Below are positions 20,818-30,691 of a stretch of DNA of 48,129 nucleotides, piece by piece. The DNA comes from Actinomycetes bacterium. Its GTDB lineage: Bacteria > Actinomycetota > Actinomycetes > JAHEKZ01. The DNA is taken from NCBI GenBank assembly GCA_024644435.1, contig JAHEKZ010000006.1, positions 34,655 through 82,783 on the forward strand. Reading direction: 5' to 3'. The first letter of the stretch is position 1, and the number at the start of each line of letters is the position of its first letter. The notes below the pieces were generated by a model. The model ran no database searches. It saw only the letters and a list, made by a program, of their open reading frames with translations, and had not been told where the DNA came from. Both the position numbers and the translations under genes were made by a program.

Positions 20818-22314
20818 ATGAGCACCGCCACCTCTCCGTCGACCGTCCGCGTCCGGTTCTGCCCTTCGCCCACCGGCAATCCTCACGTCGGAATGGCTCG
20901 GACGGCCCTGTTCAACTGGGCGTTCGCCCGCCATCACGGGGGAACGTTTGTCTTCCGGATCGAGGACACCGACTCCCAGCGCGACTCGGAGGAGTCGTAC
21001 GAGCAGCTGGTCGATGCGCTCGGTTGGCTGGGACTCGACTGGGACGAGGGACCAGGGGTCGGTGGACCGTTCGCGCCGTACCGGCAGTCCGAGCGACTCG
21101 ATCGCTACCGCGATGCCGCGGACCGTCTGGTCGAGTCAGGTCATGCCTACCGGTGCTACTGCACGCCCGACGAGCTCGAACGGCGTCGTGAGGCCGACCG
21201 GGCGGCGCATCGGCCGCCGGGATACGACGGACACTGCCGCGATCTCAGCAGCGAGCAGGTCGACGGGTATGAGAGTGACGGGCGGCCATCGGTTGTCAGG
21301 TTCCGGATGCCCGAGGGGGAGTCGTTCAGCTGGCACGACCTGGTGAGGGGTGACGTCACCTTCCCGGCCGGCGAGGTGCGCGACTACGTGCTGGTCAGGG
21401 CCAACGGTGACCCGCTCTACACCCTGGTCAATCCGGTCGACGACGCCTTGATGCAGATCACCCACGTGCTGCGGGGCGAAGACCTGCTCTCGTCGACACC
21501 GAGGCAGCTTGCCCTGTGGGCCGCACTCCGCGAGACCGGCATCGCAGAAGGACCCATCCCCGCGTTCGGTCATCTGCCTTATGTCATGGGGGAGGGAAAC
21601 AAGAAGCTCTCCAAGCGCGACCCGCAGTCCAACCTGCTGATGTACCGCGAGCTCGGCTACCTGTCAGAGGGGATGACGAACTACCTGGCGCTCCTGGGCT
21701 GGGCCATCTCAGAAGACCGTGACCGCTTCTCGCTGCAGGAGATGGCCGACGCCTTCGATATCGGACGGGTGAACGCCAGTCCGGCGAGGTTCGACTTCAA
21801 GAAGTGCACCGCGCTCAACGCCGACTGGATCCGACTGCTGGACGGGGACGACTTCGTGGCGCGACTGCTGTCGTTCCTGTCAGAGGAACGGGGAGTCGGC
21901 ATGGACCAGATGCGCCAAGGGATCGTTCGGGATGCAGCGCCTCTGGTCCAGGAGCGGGTCGAAACCCTAGGTCAAGCCGTCGACATGCTCACCTTCCTAC
22001 TGGTGCCCGAAGCGGAGTTCGAGGTCGACCCCGAGGATGCGGCGAAGATGCTGACGGCCGACAGCCGACCCGTCCTCGTGGCGGCGCGCCAGGCCCTTGA
22101 GTCGCTCGACGGGTGGTCGACCGAGGCGATCGAAGCAGCGCTGCGGACGGCCCTCATCGACGGGCTCGGCCTGAAGCCCCGCGTGGCCTTTGGGCCGGTG
22201 CGCGTCGCGGTATGCGGACGCCGCGTCTCGCCGCCGCTCTTCGAGTCCATGGAGCTTCTCGGTCGTGAGCGCGCCCTGGGCCGTCTGGCCGCCGCGCCGG
22301 TCACGGATAGGTAA
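20818..22314 (+). CDS. gltX: Glutamyl-tRNA synthetase
   Basis: [55 protein letters not shown] (KMSKS-like). Start corrected from track start 20230. Confidence 0.95.
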   Translation: MSTATSPSTVRVRFCPSPTGNPHVGMARTALFNWAFARHHGGTFVFRIEDTDSQRDSEESYEQLVDALGWLGLDWDEGPGVGGPFAPYRQSERLDRYRDAADRLVESGHAYRCYCTPDELERRREADRAAHRPPGYDGHCRDLSSEQVDGYESDGRPSVVRFRMPEGESFSWHDLVRGDVTFPAGEVRDYVLVRANGDPLYTLVNPVDDALMQITHVLRGEDLLSSTPRQLALWAALRETGIAEGPIPAFGHLPYVMGEGNKKLSKRDPQSNLLMYRELGYLSEGMTNYLALLGWAISEDRDRFSLQEMADAFDIGRVNASPARFDFKKCTALNADWIRLLDGDDFVARLLSFLSEERGVGMDQMRQGIVRDAAPLVQERVETLGQAVDMLTFLLVPEAEFEVDPEDAAKMLTADSRPVLVAARQALESLDGWSTEAIEAALRTALIDGLGLKPRVAFGPVRVAVCGRRVSPPLFESMELLGRERALGRLAAAPVTDR

Positions 22315-22422
22315 CGACTCCAGGGCGCGGTCGGGTGTGCAAGCGCATGGACAAGGGGCGATGTACTCTCATCCCGGCCCTTCGTACGTGGGGTATATCT
22401 TCGTCGAGAATCTGCTCGGCCC

Positions 22423-22866
22423 ATGGAGAGGATTCACATGTCCACAGGAGTTGCTCGCCGACCGGGAATTGTCACCTTCGTCGGTGTCATCCTGCTGATC
22501 CAGGCCTTCCTCGGCCTGGTGGAGGGAATCGTTCTGCTCGCTTTCCGCGACAACGTCCAAGACTTCCTGGCGGAGTATGGCGACACGCTCTCGGACGGCA
22601 CCATCACAGGAACCGCGATCGGCGGTCTGATCGCAGCGCTCCTTCTCGGACTCGCCGGCTTCGGCATCTTGGGAGGCAGTCGTGTGTGGCGGTTGCTGAC
22701 CGTTCTGGTTGTCGCGCTCCGGATGGCGTTCTCTCTCTACGCCATGATCATCCACCCGCATGGTGCCTACTTCACCAGCGGTCTGGTCACCCTGTTGATC
22801 GGCTTCTTCGTGATCTGGGCGCTGTACGGCCACAAGGAGTCTGACGAGTACTACCGGGCGTCCTAG
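22423..22866 (+). CDS. Small four-TM membrane protein of unknown function (DUF7144-like)
   Basis: Four hydrophobic segments; start 22423 or 22438. Confidence 0.7.
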   Translation: MERIHMSTGVARRPGIVTFVGVILLIQAFLGLVEGIVLLAFRDNVQDFLAEYGDTLSDGTITGTAIGGLIAALLLGLAGFGILGGSRVWRLLTVLVVALRMAFSLYAMIIHPHGAYFTSGLVTLLIGFFVIWALYGHKESDEYYRAS

Positions 22867-22931
22867 CGCAGTCGCAGACTGGTGGGGGCTGAGTCCGGAC
22901 GGACCGGCCCCCACTGTTCTGCGAGGCTGAG

Positions 22932-22961
22932 TTGGGGAGACCGGATCCGATTCGGTATCGT
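22932..22961 (+). promoter_or_regulatory. Putative tRNA-Gln promoter TTGGGG-N18-TATCGT
   Basis: Hexamers and spacing read directly, about 35 nt upstream of the tRNA. Confidence 0.4.
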
Positions 22962-22995
22962 CGGGGGTCTCCCGGACCACATCTGGGAGTGCCAT

Positions 22996-23067
22996 TGGGG
23001 TATGGGGTAATTGGCAGCCCGACGGTTTCTGGTTCCGTTAGTCTAGGTTCGAGTCCTGGTACCCCAG
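22996..23067 (+). tRNA. tRNA-Gln (anticodon CTG)
   Basis: TGGGGTA/TACCCCA acceptor stem, GGTTCGAGTCC T-arm, CTG in loop TTCTGGT. Confidence 0.93.
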
Positions 23068-23152
23068 CGCGTTGGAGCAGTGCCCCGCCTGGGTACTGTT
23101 TCCCGACGTTCAGCGCCGCCTGCGTTATCCGGATTGAGCGCTGAGCACGCAC

Positions 23153-23225
23153 GGCCCCGTTGTGTAGCGGCCTAGCACGCCGCCCTCTCAAGGCGGTAGC
23201 GCGGGTTCGAATCCCGTCGGGGCTA
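23153..23225 (+). tRNA. tRNA-Glu (anticodon CTC)
   Basis: GGCCCCG/CGGGGCT acceptor, CCGCC-CTCTCAA-GGCGG anticodon arm, GGTTCGAATCCC T-arm. Confidence 0.95.
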
Positions 23226-23230
23226 CGCGC

Positions 23231-23262
23231 CGAAGGCCCAGGTCACTCGACCTGGGCCTTCG
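23231..23262. terminator. Strong bidirectional terminator CGAAGGCCCAGGTC-actc-GACCTGGGCCTTCG
   Basis: 14-bp perfect stem, 4-nt loop, between tRNA-Glu and the convergent IclR gene. Confidence 0.8.
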
Positions 23263-23275
23263 CTTCTTCCTGGCT

Positions 23276-23992
23276 CTACCCGTGCGCGCGCAGCAGCTCG
23301 GTCAGCGAGTTCGCGGCGTGCACGACCGAGGGTGCGTGCAGCCGGCCCGGTTGACGGGTGAGGCGCTCGAGTGGCCCCGACACCGATACCGCCGCGATGA
23401 CCTTGCCGCCGGGACCACGCACCGGCGCGGAGACGCTGGCGACACCAGCCTCGCGCTCGCCGATGCTCTGTGCCCACCCGCGCCGGCGGACGGCTGCGAG
23501 CATGGACGCGGTGAAGCGGGCGCCCTTGAGCCCTCGGTGGAGACGATCGGGCTCTTCCCAGGCCAGCAGCACCTGGGCAGCCGATCCAGCCGCCATGGAC
23601 AGCACCGTGCCGACCGGAACGGTGTCACGCAGGCCCGACAGTCGCTCGGCTGCGGCCACGCACATGCGCTGCTCGCCCTGGCGGCGGTAGAGCTGGGTGC
23701 TCTCGGCCGTCGTGTCGCGCAGCGAGTTGAGGATGCTGCCGGCAGCCGCGAGCAGTCGGTCCTCGCCGGCGGCAGCGGCGAGCTCGCCGAGCCGTGGGCC
23801 GAGCACGAACCGGCCCTGGAGGTCGCGGCCGACCAGGCGGTGGTGCTCGAGTGCCACCGCCAGTCGGTACGCGGTCGGGCGTGCCAGGCCGGTGGCTGCA
23901 ACCAGGCCGGCCAAGTTCTGTGGGCCGGCCTCGAGTGCTCCGAGCACCAGGCTGGCCTTGTCAAGAACACCGACTCCGCTAGACTTGTCCAT
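23276..23992 (-). CDS. IclR-family regulator divergent from leuCD (NdgR/LtbR-like)
   Basis: [57 protein letters not shown] wHTH; position next to leuCD. Confidence 0.9.
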   Translation of the reverse strand: MDKSSGVGVLDKASLVLGALEAGPQNLAGLVAATGLARPTAYRLAVALEHHRLVGRDLQGRFVLGPRLGELAAAAGEDRLLAAAGSILNSLRDTTAESTQLYRRQGEQRMCVAAAERLSGLRDTVPVGTVLSMAAGSAAQVLLAWEEPDRLHRGLKGARFTASMLAAVRRRGWAQSIGEREAGVASVSAPVRGPGGKVIAAVSVSGPLERLTRQPGRLHAPSVVHAANSLTELLRAHG

Positions 23993-24014
23993 AACCCGAT
24001 ACTGTCGTTTCGAC

Positions 24015-24033
24015 ATCTGAGACGCAAGTCTCG
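24015..24033. promoter_or_regulatory. Putative IclR-type operator in iclR-leuC intergenic region (ATCTGAGACGCAAGTCTCG)
   Basis: GAGAC-GCAA-GTCTC inverted repeat; ATCTGAGAC shared with leuB upstream. Confidence 0.5.
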
Positions 24034-24073
24034 GGCGCAAATACCCGAAAGCTGCTGTGAGTCAGGAGGAGCG

Positions 24074-25519
24074 ATGGTCGCCGAGGCTGAGCCACGGACG
24101 TTGGCGGAGAAGGTGTGGGAGTCCCACATCGTGCGTCGCGCCGAAGGAGAGCCCGATCTGCTCTACATCGACCTGCACCTGGTGCACGAGGTGACCAGCC
24201 CGCAGGCCTTCAACGGCCTGCGCGACGCCGGACGCAGCGTCCGGCGTCCTGATCTCACCTTGGCCACCGAGGATCACAACGTTCCGACGCTGCAGATCGA
24301 CCGGCCGATCGCCGACCCGGTCTCGCGCACCCAGGTCGAAGCCCTTCGGAAGAACTGCGCGGAGTTCGGCGTACCCCTCTATCCGCTCGGCTCCGACGAG
24401 CAGGGAATCGTGCACGTGGTGGGCCCGCAGCTCGGCGTGACCCAGCCCGGCATGACGGTCGTCTGCGGTGACAGCCACACCTCGACCCATGGTGCGTTCG
24501 GTGCCCTGGCCTTTGGGATCGGCACCAGTGAGGTCGAGCATGTCCTCGCCACGCAGACGTTGCCCCTCAAGCCGTTCAAGACGATGGCCGTGACCGTCGA
24601 AGGTGAGCTGCCGGCCGACGTCACCGCCAAAGACCTCATCCTGGCTGTCATCGCTGAGATCGGTACCGGCGGCGGCCAGGGCTATGTGCTCGAGTACCGG
24701 GGTAGCGCCATCGAGAAGCTCTCGATGGAAGCCCGCATGACGGTCTGCAACATGTCGATCGAAGCGGGAGCCCGCGCCGGCATGATCGCGCCGGACGCCA
24801 CCACCTTCGATTACCTCAAGGGACGCCCCAAGGCGCCATCGGGCAGTGACTGGGATGCGGCAGTCGCGTGGTGGAGCAGTCTGCCCACCGATGATGGCGC
24901 CACGTTCGACCGTGAGGTCGTGATCGACGCTAGCCGGCTGAGCCCGTTCGTCACGTGGGGGACCAATCCGGGGCAGGGGCTACCGCTGTCGTCGTCGGTT
25001 CCGGACCCCACACAGATCGCCGACCCTGCTGAGAGGTCGGCCGCCGAACGTGCGCTGGAGTACATGGAACTGGTTCCGGGTACGCCGTTGTCGGCGATCG
25101 ACGTCGACACGGTATTTCTCGGCTCGTGCACGAACGGGCGCATCGAGGACCTCAGGGTCGCTGCCGAGATTCTGCAGGGACGGCACGTTGCTGACGGGGT
25201 GCGCATGCTCGTGGTGCCGGGGTCAGTTCGGGTGCGCTTGCAGGCCGAGTCCGAGGGCCTCGACCAGGTGTTCACAGGTGCAGGTGCCGAGTGGCGTCAC
25301 GCGGGGTGCTCGATGTGCCTCGGGATGAATCCCGACCAGCTCGCGCCGGGTGAGCGCAGTGCCTCGACGTCGAACCGAAACTTCGAGGGTCGCCAGGGCA
25401 AGGGCGGCCGCACACATCTCGTCTCACCGCAGGTGGCAGCGGCTACCGCCGTCACAGGCAGACTGACCAGCCCCGCCGACCTTGCCGTCCGTGCCGGTGG
25501 TTCCGCGGCCAACGCCTAG
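24074..25519 (+). CDS. leuC: 3-isopropylmalate dehydratase large subunit
   Basis: ATG preceded by [63 protein letters not shown]. Confidence 0.96.
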   Translation: MVAEAEPRTLAEKVWESHIVRRAEGEPDLLYIDLHLVHEVTSPQAFNGLRDAGRSVRRPDLTLATEDHNVPTLQIDRPIADPVSRTQVEALRKNCAEFGVPLYPLGSDEQGIVHVVGPQLGVTQPGMTVVCGDSHTSTHGAFGALAFGIGTSEVEHVLATQTLPLKPFKTMAVTVEGELPADVTAKDLILAVIAEIGTGGGQGYVLEYRGSAIEKLSMEARMTVCNMSIEAGARAGMIAPDATTFDYLKGRPKAPSGSDWDAAVAWWSSLPTDDGATFDREVVIDASRLSPFVTWGTNPGQGLPLSSSVPDPTQIADPAERSAAERALEYMELVPGTPLSAIDVDTVFLGSCTNGRIEDLRVAAEILQGRHVADGVRMLVVPGSVRVRLQAESEGLDQVFTGAGAEWRHAGCSMCLGMNPDQLAPGERSASTSNRNFEGRQGKGGRTHLVSPQVAAATAVTGRLTSPADLAVRAGGSAANA

Positions 25520-25533
25520 CAGGAGGAGCTCAG

Positions 25534-26127
25534 ATGGAGAAGTTCACGACCCATTCCGGGCGGGTGCTGCCGCTACGTCGCAGCAATGTCGACACCGACC
25601 AGATCATCCCCGCCGTCTACCTCAAGCGGATTACGCGCGACGGCTTCGAGGATGGTCTGTTTGCCGCGTGGCGCAAAGACCCCGACTTCGTTCTCAACCG
25701 TCCGCAGTTCGAGGGTGCGACCGTGCTGGTGGCCGGGCCTGAGTTCGGCACGGGTTCGTCCCGGGAGCACGCGGTCTGGGCGTTGCAGAACTATGGCTTT
25801 CGCGTCGTGATCTCGCCACGGTTCGCCGACATCTTCCGGGGCAACAGCTTCAAGGGCGGACTGCTGACGGTGGAGCTCCCAGAAGGTGTCGTCGAACGGA
25901 TCTGGGCGCTCGCCGAAACTGACCCGGGCGCTGAGGTGACGGTGGATCTGCGGACTCGAACGGTCGATTTTGCCGACGAGTCCGTCGCCTTTGAGCTCGA
26001 CGAGTACGCACGCTGGAGGCTGCTCGAGGGCCTCGATGATGTTGGTTTGACCTTGCGGCACACAGATTCTGTGGATGCCTTCGAGTCTGCCCGTCCCTCC
26101 TGGATGCCCAGAACGGTTGCCCTGTAA
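25534..26127 (+). CDS. leuD: 3-isopropylmalate dehydratase small subunit
   Basis: [60 protein letters not shown]. Confidence 0.96.
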   Translation: MEKFTTHSGRVLPLRRSNVDTDQIIPAVYLKRITRDGFEDGLFAAWRKDPDFVLNRPQFEGATVLVAGPEFGTGSSREHAVWALQNYGFRVVISPRFADIFRGNSFKGGLLTVELPEGVVERIWALAETDPGAEVTVDLRTRTVDFADESVAFELDEYARWRLLEGLDDVGLTLRHTDSVDAFESARPSWMPRTVAL

Positions 26128-26213
26128 GGGTTCGCGGTCAAGACCACGCCTCGGCAATATTCGCGATGTGACGAATCTCCTTACAAGATAAGGACTTTTC
26201 CGGCGTGTAGGCG

Positions 26214-26242
26214 TTGCCCCTGGGCCACGGATTGCCTAACGT
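26214..26242 (+). promoter_or_regulatory. hupB promoter TTGCCC-N17-TAACGT
   Basis: Hexamers with 17-nt spacing upstream of hupB. Confidence 0.5.
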
Positions 26243-26292
26243 TCCCATCGTCGGGAAAACGCCCGGCTACACAGGCTTTCGAAGGGGAAGTA

Positions 26293-26772
26293 GTGAACAA
26301 GGCTCAGCTCATCGATGAACTCGCCGGCCAGTTCGACGGAAACCGCCGCGCAGCACAGAACGCACTCGAGGCGGTGATCGGCACCATCACCCGCCAGGTG
26401 GCAAAGGGTGAGCCCGTCGCCATCACCGGCTTCGGAAAGTTCGAGCGTCGGATCCGTCCGGCCGGCAAGGCCCGCAACCCGCAGACCGGGGCTGTCGTCA
26501 AGACCAAGAGGAAGTCTGTTCCCAAGTTCACCGCGGGCGCAGAGTTCAAGGCAGTCGTGAACGGCGAGAAGAAGCTTCCGGCTCCTGCCAAGAAGGCAGC
26601 TGCCAAGAAGACCACGAAGAAGGCTGCTCCTGCCAAGAAGGCAGCTGCCAAGAAGGCTCCGGCCAAGAAGGCCACGAAGAAGGCCACCAAGAAGACGACC
26701 GCCCGCAAGCCTGCCGCGAAGAAGGCACCAGCGCGTAAGGCTCCGGCAAAGAAGACGGCGCGCAAGCGCTGA
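26293..26772 (+). CDS. hupB: HU-family DNA-binding protein with long Lys/Ala-rich C-terminal tail
   Basis: MNKAQLIDELAGQFDGNRRAAQNALEAVIGTITRQVAKGEPVAITGFGKFERR; tail of PAKKAAAKK-type repeats. Confidence 0.95.
   Translation: MNKAQLIDELAGQFDGNRRAAQNALEAVIGTITRQVAKGEPVAITGFGKFERRIRPAGKARNPQTGAVVKTKRKSVPKFTAGAEFKAVVNGEKKLPAPAKKAAAKKTTKKAAPAKKAAAKKAPAKKATKKATKKTTARKPAAKKAPARKAPAKKTARKR
26581..26655 (+). repeat. 30-bp direct repeat (GCTCCTGCCAAGAAGGCAGCTGCCAAGAAG) at 26581-26610 and 26626-26655 inside hupB
   Basis: Exact duplicate with 45-bp period encoding APAKKAAAKK. Confidence 0.9.
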
Positions 26773-26788
26773 TCTGCTCGACGCATTC

Positions 26789-26828
26789 AGCACAGAGCCC
26801 GGACCGTCAGCGGTTCGGGCTCTGTGCT
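26789..26828. terminator. Strong hairpin between hupB and the convergent small gene
   Basis: 17-bp stem AGCACAGAGCCCGGACC/GGTTCGGGCTCTGTGCT (one G-U), 6-nt loop. Confidence 0.75.
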
Positions 26829-26840
26829 GTCCGGCAGCCC

Positions 26841-27071
26841 TCAGCCGTTCGTCGGAAATGTCACCAGGGTCATCGCTGAGACCACCACGGGGGATGCGTC
26901 TGGGTCGACGAGCACCTGCAGCCGCTGCCCTGGCCGCATGGTGCGTAGCGCGCCCGGCTCCCACGCGGAGGGCTCAAAGGGGATGACGACACCCTGATCG
27001 GTGATCACCGACCCTGATCCGCGCGTCTCGTGGAAGACGTGCACAGTCGCCTGGGTCCAGGATGCAGCCAT
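26841..27071 (-). CDS. Small (76 aa) OB-fold/cold-shock-domain-like protein
   Basis: VHVFHETRGSGSVITDQGVVIPFEPSAWEPGALRTMRPGQRLQVLVDPDASPVVVSAMTL resembles CSD strand pattern but lacks canonical RNP motifs. Confidence 0.6.
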   Translation of the reverse strand: MAASWTQATVHVFHETRGSGSVITDQGVVIPFEPSAWEPGALRTMRPGQRLQVLVDPDASPVVVSAMTLVTFPTNG

Positions 27072-27084
27072 GCGGCGAGCCTAT

Positions 27085-27711
27085 CTAGTTGAGGGCGTCG
27101 TGCTGGGTCTCGGCGAGGAGGGCTGACGTGTGGGGCCCCAGACCGAGGCGCTGGCCTCTCCGAAGACCCTCGATCGTGTCGACGTCACTGCGGACATCGA
27201 CGCCGGCCGACAGCAGGACAGCACCGGTTCGGCGATGAGCGGCCGCTGATCGATCACCGAAGTGGGGCTGCAGGTCGACGGGGTCGCGTGCGGTGAGGAC
27301 CGTGGTTCCGCGCTCATCGACATCGTCGACCGTGGCCTGACGATGTCTCAGCGCCAGCTGAAGCACCTGCGCCATGGACTGGGGACGAAGGGCCGGAAGG
27401 TCGGCGACCACCACTGCAAGCGGTACCGAGGGGTCGGCCTGCTCGGCGCTGAACCACACCAGGGCCTGGCTGAGTGATGACATCCCGCGTGGCTGGACGA
27501 CTACGTCCGCGTCGGCCGCTGCGGAGTCGGAGAGGCCGAGGTCAGGCGTTCTGCCGAGGATGCTGATCTTGAGGACGTCGGGTGTGGCGGCGAGGGCGGC
27601 TACGGTGTCGGCAGCCATGGCCCTGACCAGGCCGAGGCGTACCGCCTGAGGCAACGCCAGGCGTGACTTGGCGTCGGGTGACCCCTTGAGGGGAACAACG
27701 ACATGCCACAT
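27085..27711 (-). CDS. fbiD: 2-phospho-L-lactate / phosphoenolpyruvate guanylyltransferase (F420 biosynthesis)
   Basis: MWHVVVPLKGSPDAKSRLALP; VVVADLPALRP; HFGDRSAAAHRRTGA typical of CofC/FbiD. Confidence 0.85.
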   Translation of the reverse strand: MWHVVVPLKGSPDAKSRLALPQAVRLGLVRAMAADTVAALAATPDVLKISILGRTPDLGLSDSAAADADVVVQPRGMSSLSQALVWFSAEQADPSVPLAVVVADLPALRPQSMAQVLQLALRHRQATVDDVDERGTTVLTARDPVDLQPHFGDRSAAAHRRTGAVLLSAGVDVRSDVDTIEGLRRGQRLGLGPHTSALLAETQHDALN

Positions 27712-27763
27712 CTGATGCAGCGTAGGTTGTCACGGTGACCTGACGACGGGTGGTCCGGAGGGA

Positions 27764-28552
27764 GTGAGAGTGGGAGCTGATGGCAGTCCCGGCGTGACGT
27801 ACTCCGTAGCGCGAGCCATCCTCCGCCCCACACTTCGGGCCGTCTCCCGGCACGCCTGGCTCGGGCAGGAGAACATCCCACGCACCGGCGGATGTGTCGT
27901 GGTCTCCAACCATCTCTCGCATGCCGACCCGCTGCCGCTGGCTGACTTCCTCGACGACGCCGGCCGACATCCCCGGTTCCTCGGCAAGGCTGAGCTTTTC
28001 GACGTCCGGGTTCTGGGCAGTCTGCTGCAGGACGCGGGCCAGATTCGGGTGCAGCGGGAGAGCGAGCACGCCGGTTCGGCCCTCGCGGCAGCGGTGGATG
28101 CGGTGCGGCGTGGTGAGTGCGTGGTGATCTACCCGGAGGGCACGCTGACTCGCGACCGACGTCTGTGGCCGATGGCGGGGAAGACCGGTGCGGCCCGCGT
28201 CTGGTGGCAGACCCGCTGCCCCGTCATTCCGGTCGCTCAGTGGGGGCCACAGGAGCTGCTGGCGCCCTATGGGCGCATTCCCCGGGTCTGGCGTCGCCCG
28301 TTGATGCGGGTGTCGGCAGGTGTGCCGCTGACGCTGCCGAGTGACGAGCCGCCCGACTACCGGAAGCTGACCGCAGCCATCATGAGCTCACTCAGCGAGC
28401 TGGTCGCCGTACTGCGCGGCGAGCAGGCGCCGACATCGGTATTCGATCCCCGCGCGTCCGAGCTACCTCGAACTGGCAACCCGCGCAAGAATCGACCAGA
28501 CCAAGGGAGCGGTCACGATGATGTGCCGCCCGACGACCAGGGGAGGTCCTGA
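27764..28552 (+). CDS. 1-acyl-sn-glycerol-3-phosphate acyltransferase (PlsC-like)
   Basis: VVVSNHLSHADPLPLADFL and VVIYPEGTLTRDRRLWPMAGKTGAARV (PlsC motifs). Exact start uncertain. Confidence 0.88.
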   Translation: MRVGADGSPGVTYSVARAILRPTLRAVSRHAWLGQENIPRTGGCVVVSNHLSHADPLPLADFLDDAGRHPRFLGKAELFDVRVLGSLLQDAGQIRVQRESEHAGSALAAAVDAVRRGECVVIYPEGTLTRDRRLWPMAGKTGAARVWWQTRCPVIPVAQWGPQELLAPYGRIPRVWRRPLMRVSAGVPLTLPSDEPPDYRKLTAAIMSSLSELVAVLRGEQAPTSVFDPRASELPRTGNPRKNRPDQGSGHDDVPPDDQGRS

Positions 28553-29574
28553 TGCAGGCGGCAGTCATGGGTCTCGGATCCTGGGGCACGGCCTTTGCGA
28601 TGGTCCTGGCAGACGCCGGCCACGAGGTGCGGCTCTGGGGGCGCAACGCCGAGACCGTCGCCGAGGTCAACGAGTCGCGGTGCAACGCACGGTTCCATCC
28701 GGATCTGCAGCTCGCCGCCGGGGTCGTCGCCACGACCGAAGCGGCTGAGGCCCTCGACTCCGCCGACCTGGTGGTGCTGGCCGTGCCGGCACAGTCACTG
28801 CGGGAGAACCTGCAGATGTGGGGTGGGGCGGTGCCGAGGCAGGCTGTGACGCTCAGCCTCATGAAGGGGCTCGAACAAGGCTCACACGCTCGGATGAGCG
28901 AGGTCGTGGACGCCGCCACACGGTGTCCTCGGGAGCGGATTGCGGTGCTCTCCGGTCCGAACCTCGCGCGAGAGGTCGTCCAACGTCAGCCGACTGCGAG
29001 CGTCATCGCCTGTCTCGATGAGGATGTCGCCGCTGAGGTCCAGGAATGGACCCGCACCCCCTACTTCCGTCCCTACACGAACACCGACGTTGTCGGCGTC
29101 GAGCTCGGCGGGGTCGTGAAGAACGTCATTGCTCTCGCGACCGGGATGGCCGAAGGGATGGGTTTCGGCGACAACAGCAAGGCGGCGATCATGACGCGGG
29201 GGTTGGCCGAGATGACCCGACTGGGGGTCGCCATGGACGCCGACCCGCTGACGTTCATGGGCTTGGCCGGCGTCGGCGACCTGATCGCGACCTGCTCGTC
29301 ACCGCTGTCCAGAAACCGCACGTTCGGTGAGAACCTGGGGCGTGGCATGACGATGGGCGAGGTCTCCGCCATCACTGCGCAAACGGCGGAGGGAGTCACG
29401 TCGTGCGCCGCTGTTCTCGAGCTGGCCCAGGAGCACGGGGTCGACATGCCGATCGCCGAGCACGTCTCGGGTGTGGTGACCCAGGGTTGGTCCCCCCGTG
29501 ACATGGTCGTCTCGCTGATGAGCCGGGTCGCGAAACCGGAGTGGCACCAGGGCGCGACCTCACCCATAGGCTGA
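28552..29574 (+). CDS. gpsA: NAD(P)H-dependent glycerol-3-phosphate dehydrogenase
   Basis: VMGLGSWGTAFAMVLADAGHEVRLWGRNAE; GVVKNVIALATGMAEGMGFGDNSKAAIMTRGLAEM. Confidence 0.95.
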   Translation: MQAAVMGLGSWGTAFAMVLADAGHEVRLWGRNAETVAEVNESRCNARFHPDLQLAAGVVATTEAAEALDSADLVVLAVPAQSLRENLQMWGGAVPRQAVTLSLMKGLEQGSHARMSEVVDAATRCPRERIAVLSGPNLAREVVQRQPTASVIACLDEDVAAEVQEWTRTPYFRPYTNTDVVGVELGGVVKNVIALATGMAEGMGFGDNSKAAIMTRGLAEMTRLGVAMDADPLTFMGLAGVGDLIATCSSPLSRNRTFGENLGRGMTMGEVSAITAQTAEGVTSCAAVLELAQEHGVDMPIAEHVSGVVTQGWSPRDMVVSLMSRVAKPEWHQGATSPIG

Positions 29575-29578
29575 AGCG

Positions 29579-30691
29579 GTGACCCACGTTCCTCGCACCC
29601 GCGTCGCGGTCGTCTTCGGCGGTCGCAGTACCGAGCACCAGATCTCCTGCATCTCCGCCGGTGGCGTGCTTCGCGCTCTTGACCCGGAGGAGTTCGAGGT
29701 CGTGCCGGTGGGCATCACGCCCGAGGGCGCATGGGTGCTCGTCGACAACGACCCGGAGCGCCTGGCGATCACGTCCGGTCGCCTGCCGTCGCTCGACGCG
29801 GGGTCAGGGGCTCCTGTCGTGTGGACCGCGGATCCGTCGCGAGGGATCAGCGTGCACGAGCCCGGCCACGTGCCCGAGGTACTGAGCGACGTCGACGTCG
29901 TCTTCCCGCTTCTGCACGGCCCCTACGGCGAGGACGGCACCCTTCAGGGTCTGCTCGAGCTCGCCGGCGTGCCCTACGTCGGTTCAGGGGTACTGGCCAG
30001 CGCGGCCGCCATGGACAAGGCGGTGACCAAGGTTCTGGTCGCGGCCGCGGGGATCACCCAGACTCCGTACGTGGTCATCAGCGACCGCGAATGGACCTAC
30101 GACCGGGCGGCGGCGCTCGGATCCGTTCGCTCGCTGCAGCTGCCGGTGTTCGTCAAGCCCGCCAGAGCCGGGTCGAGTGTCGGCATCAGCCGGGTGACCG
30201 ACTGGGCCGACCTCGAGCTGGCGATCGAACAGGCACGGGACCATGATCCGAAGACCGTTGTCGAACAGGGCATCGTCGGCCGTGAGATCGAGTGCGGCGT
30301 CCTTGCTCGGACGGATGGCAGCGGACCCGAGTCCAGTGTGTGCGCTGAGATCCGGGTTCTGGGTGACCACGACTTCTACGACTTCGAGGCCAAGTACCTC
30401 GATGACGTCACCGAGCTGGCGGTTCCCGCCGATCTGCCCGACGAGGTATCCGATCGGGTGCGTCAGGCCGCGTGCGCAGCCTTCGATGCCGTCGGCTGCG
30501 AGGACTACGCCAGGGTGGACTTCTTCGTGACCGACGGCGGCGACGTCGTCTTCAACGAGATCAACACGATCCCGGGGTTCACGCACATCTCCCTCTTCCC
30601 GCGCATGTGGCAGGAGTCAGGTGTCGAGTACCCCGAGCTGGTCGCCCGCTTGGTGCGTACGGCGCTGACCAAGCGTCGCGGGCTACGGTGA
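29579..30691 (+). CDS. ddl: D-alanine--D-alanine ligase
   Basis: VAVVFGGRSTEHQISCISAGGVLRAL; HGPYGEDGTLQGLLELAGVPYVGSGVLASAAAMDK; NEINTIPGFTHISLFP. Confidence 0.95.
   Translation: MTHVPRTRVAVVFGGRSTEHQISCISAGGVLRALDPEEFEVVPVGITPEGAWVLVDNDPERLAITSGRLPSLDAGSGAPVVWTADPSRGISVHEPGHVPEVLSDVDVVFPLLHGPYGEDGTLQGLLELAGVPYVGSGVLASAAAMDKAVTKVLVAAAGITQTPYVVISDREWTYDRAAALGSVRSLQLPVFVKPARAGSSVGISRVTDWADLELAIEQARDHDPKTVVEQGIVGREIECGVLARTDGSGPESSVCAEIRVLGDHDFYDFEAKYLDDVTELAVPADLPDEVSDRVRQAACAAFDAVGCEDYARVDFFVTDGGDVVFNEINTIPGFTHISLFPRMWQESGVEYPELVARLVRTALTKRRGLR

Noticed and set aside
22270-22329. CGCGCCCTGG...CCAGGGCGCG inverted repeat across the gltX end
   Set aside because: Arms are separated by 40 nt and one lies in coding sequence; insufficient evidence for a terminator or regulatory element.
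23282-24073. N-terminal 264 aa extension of the leuC ORF
   Set aside because: It is antisense to the IclR gene; LeuC starts at ATG 24074 after AGGAGG.
26304-26786. Minus-strand Ala/Phe-rich ORF opposite hupB
   Set aside because: It is the mirror of the Lys/Ala repeat tail; low-complexity artefact.
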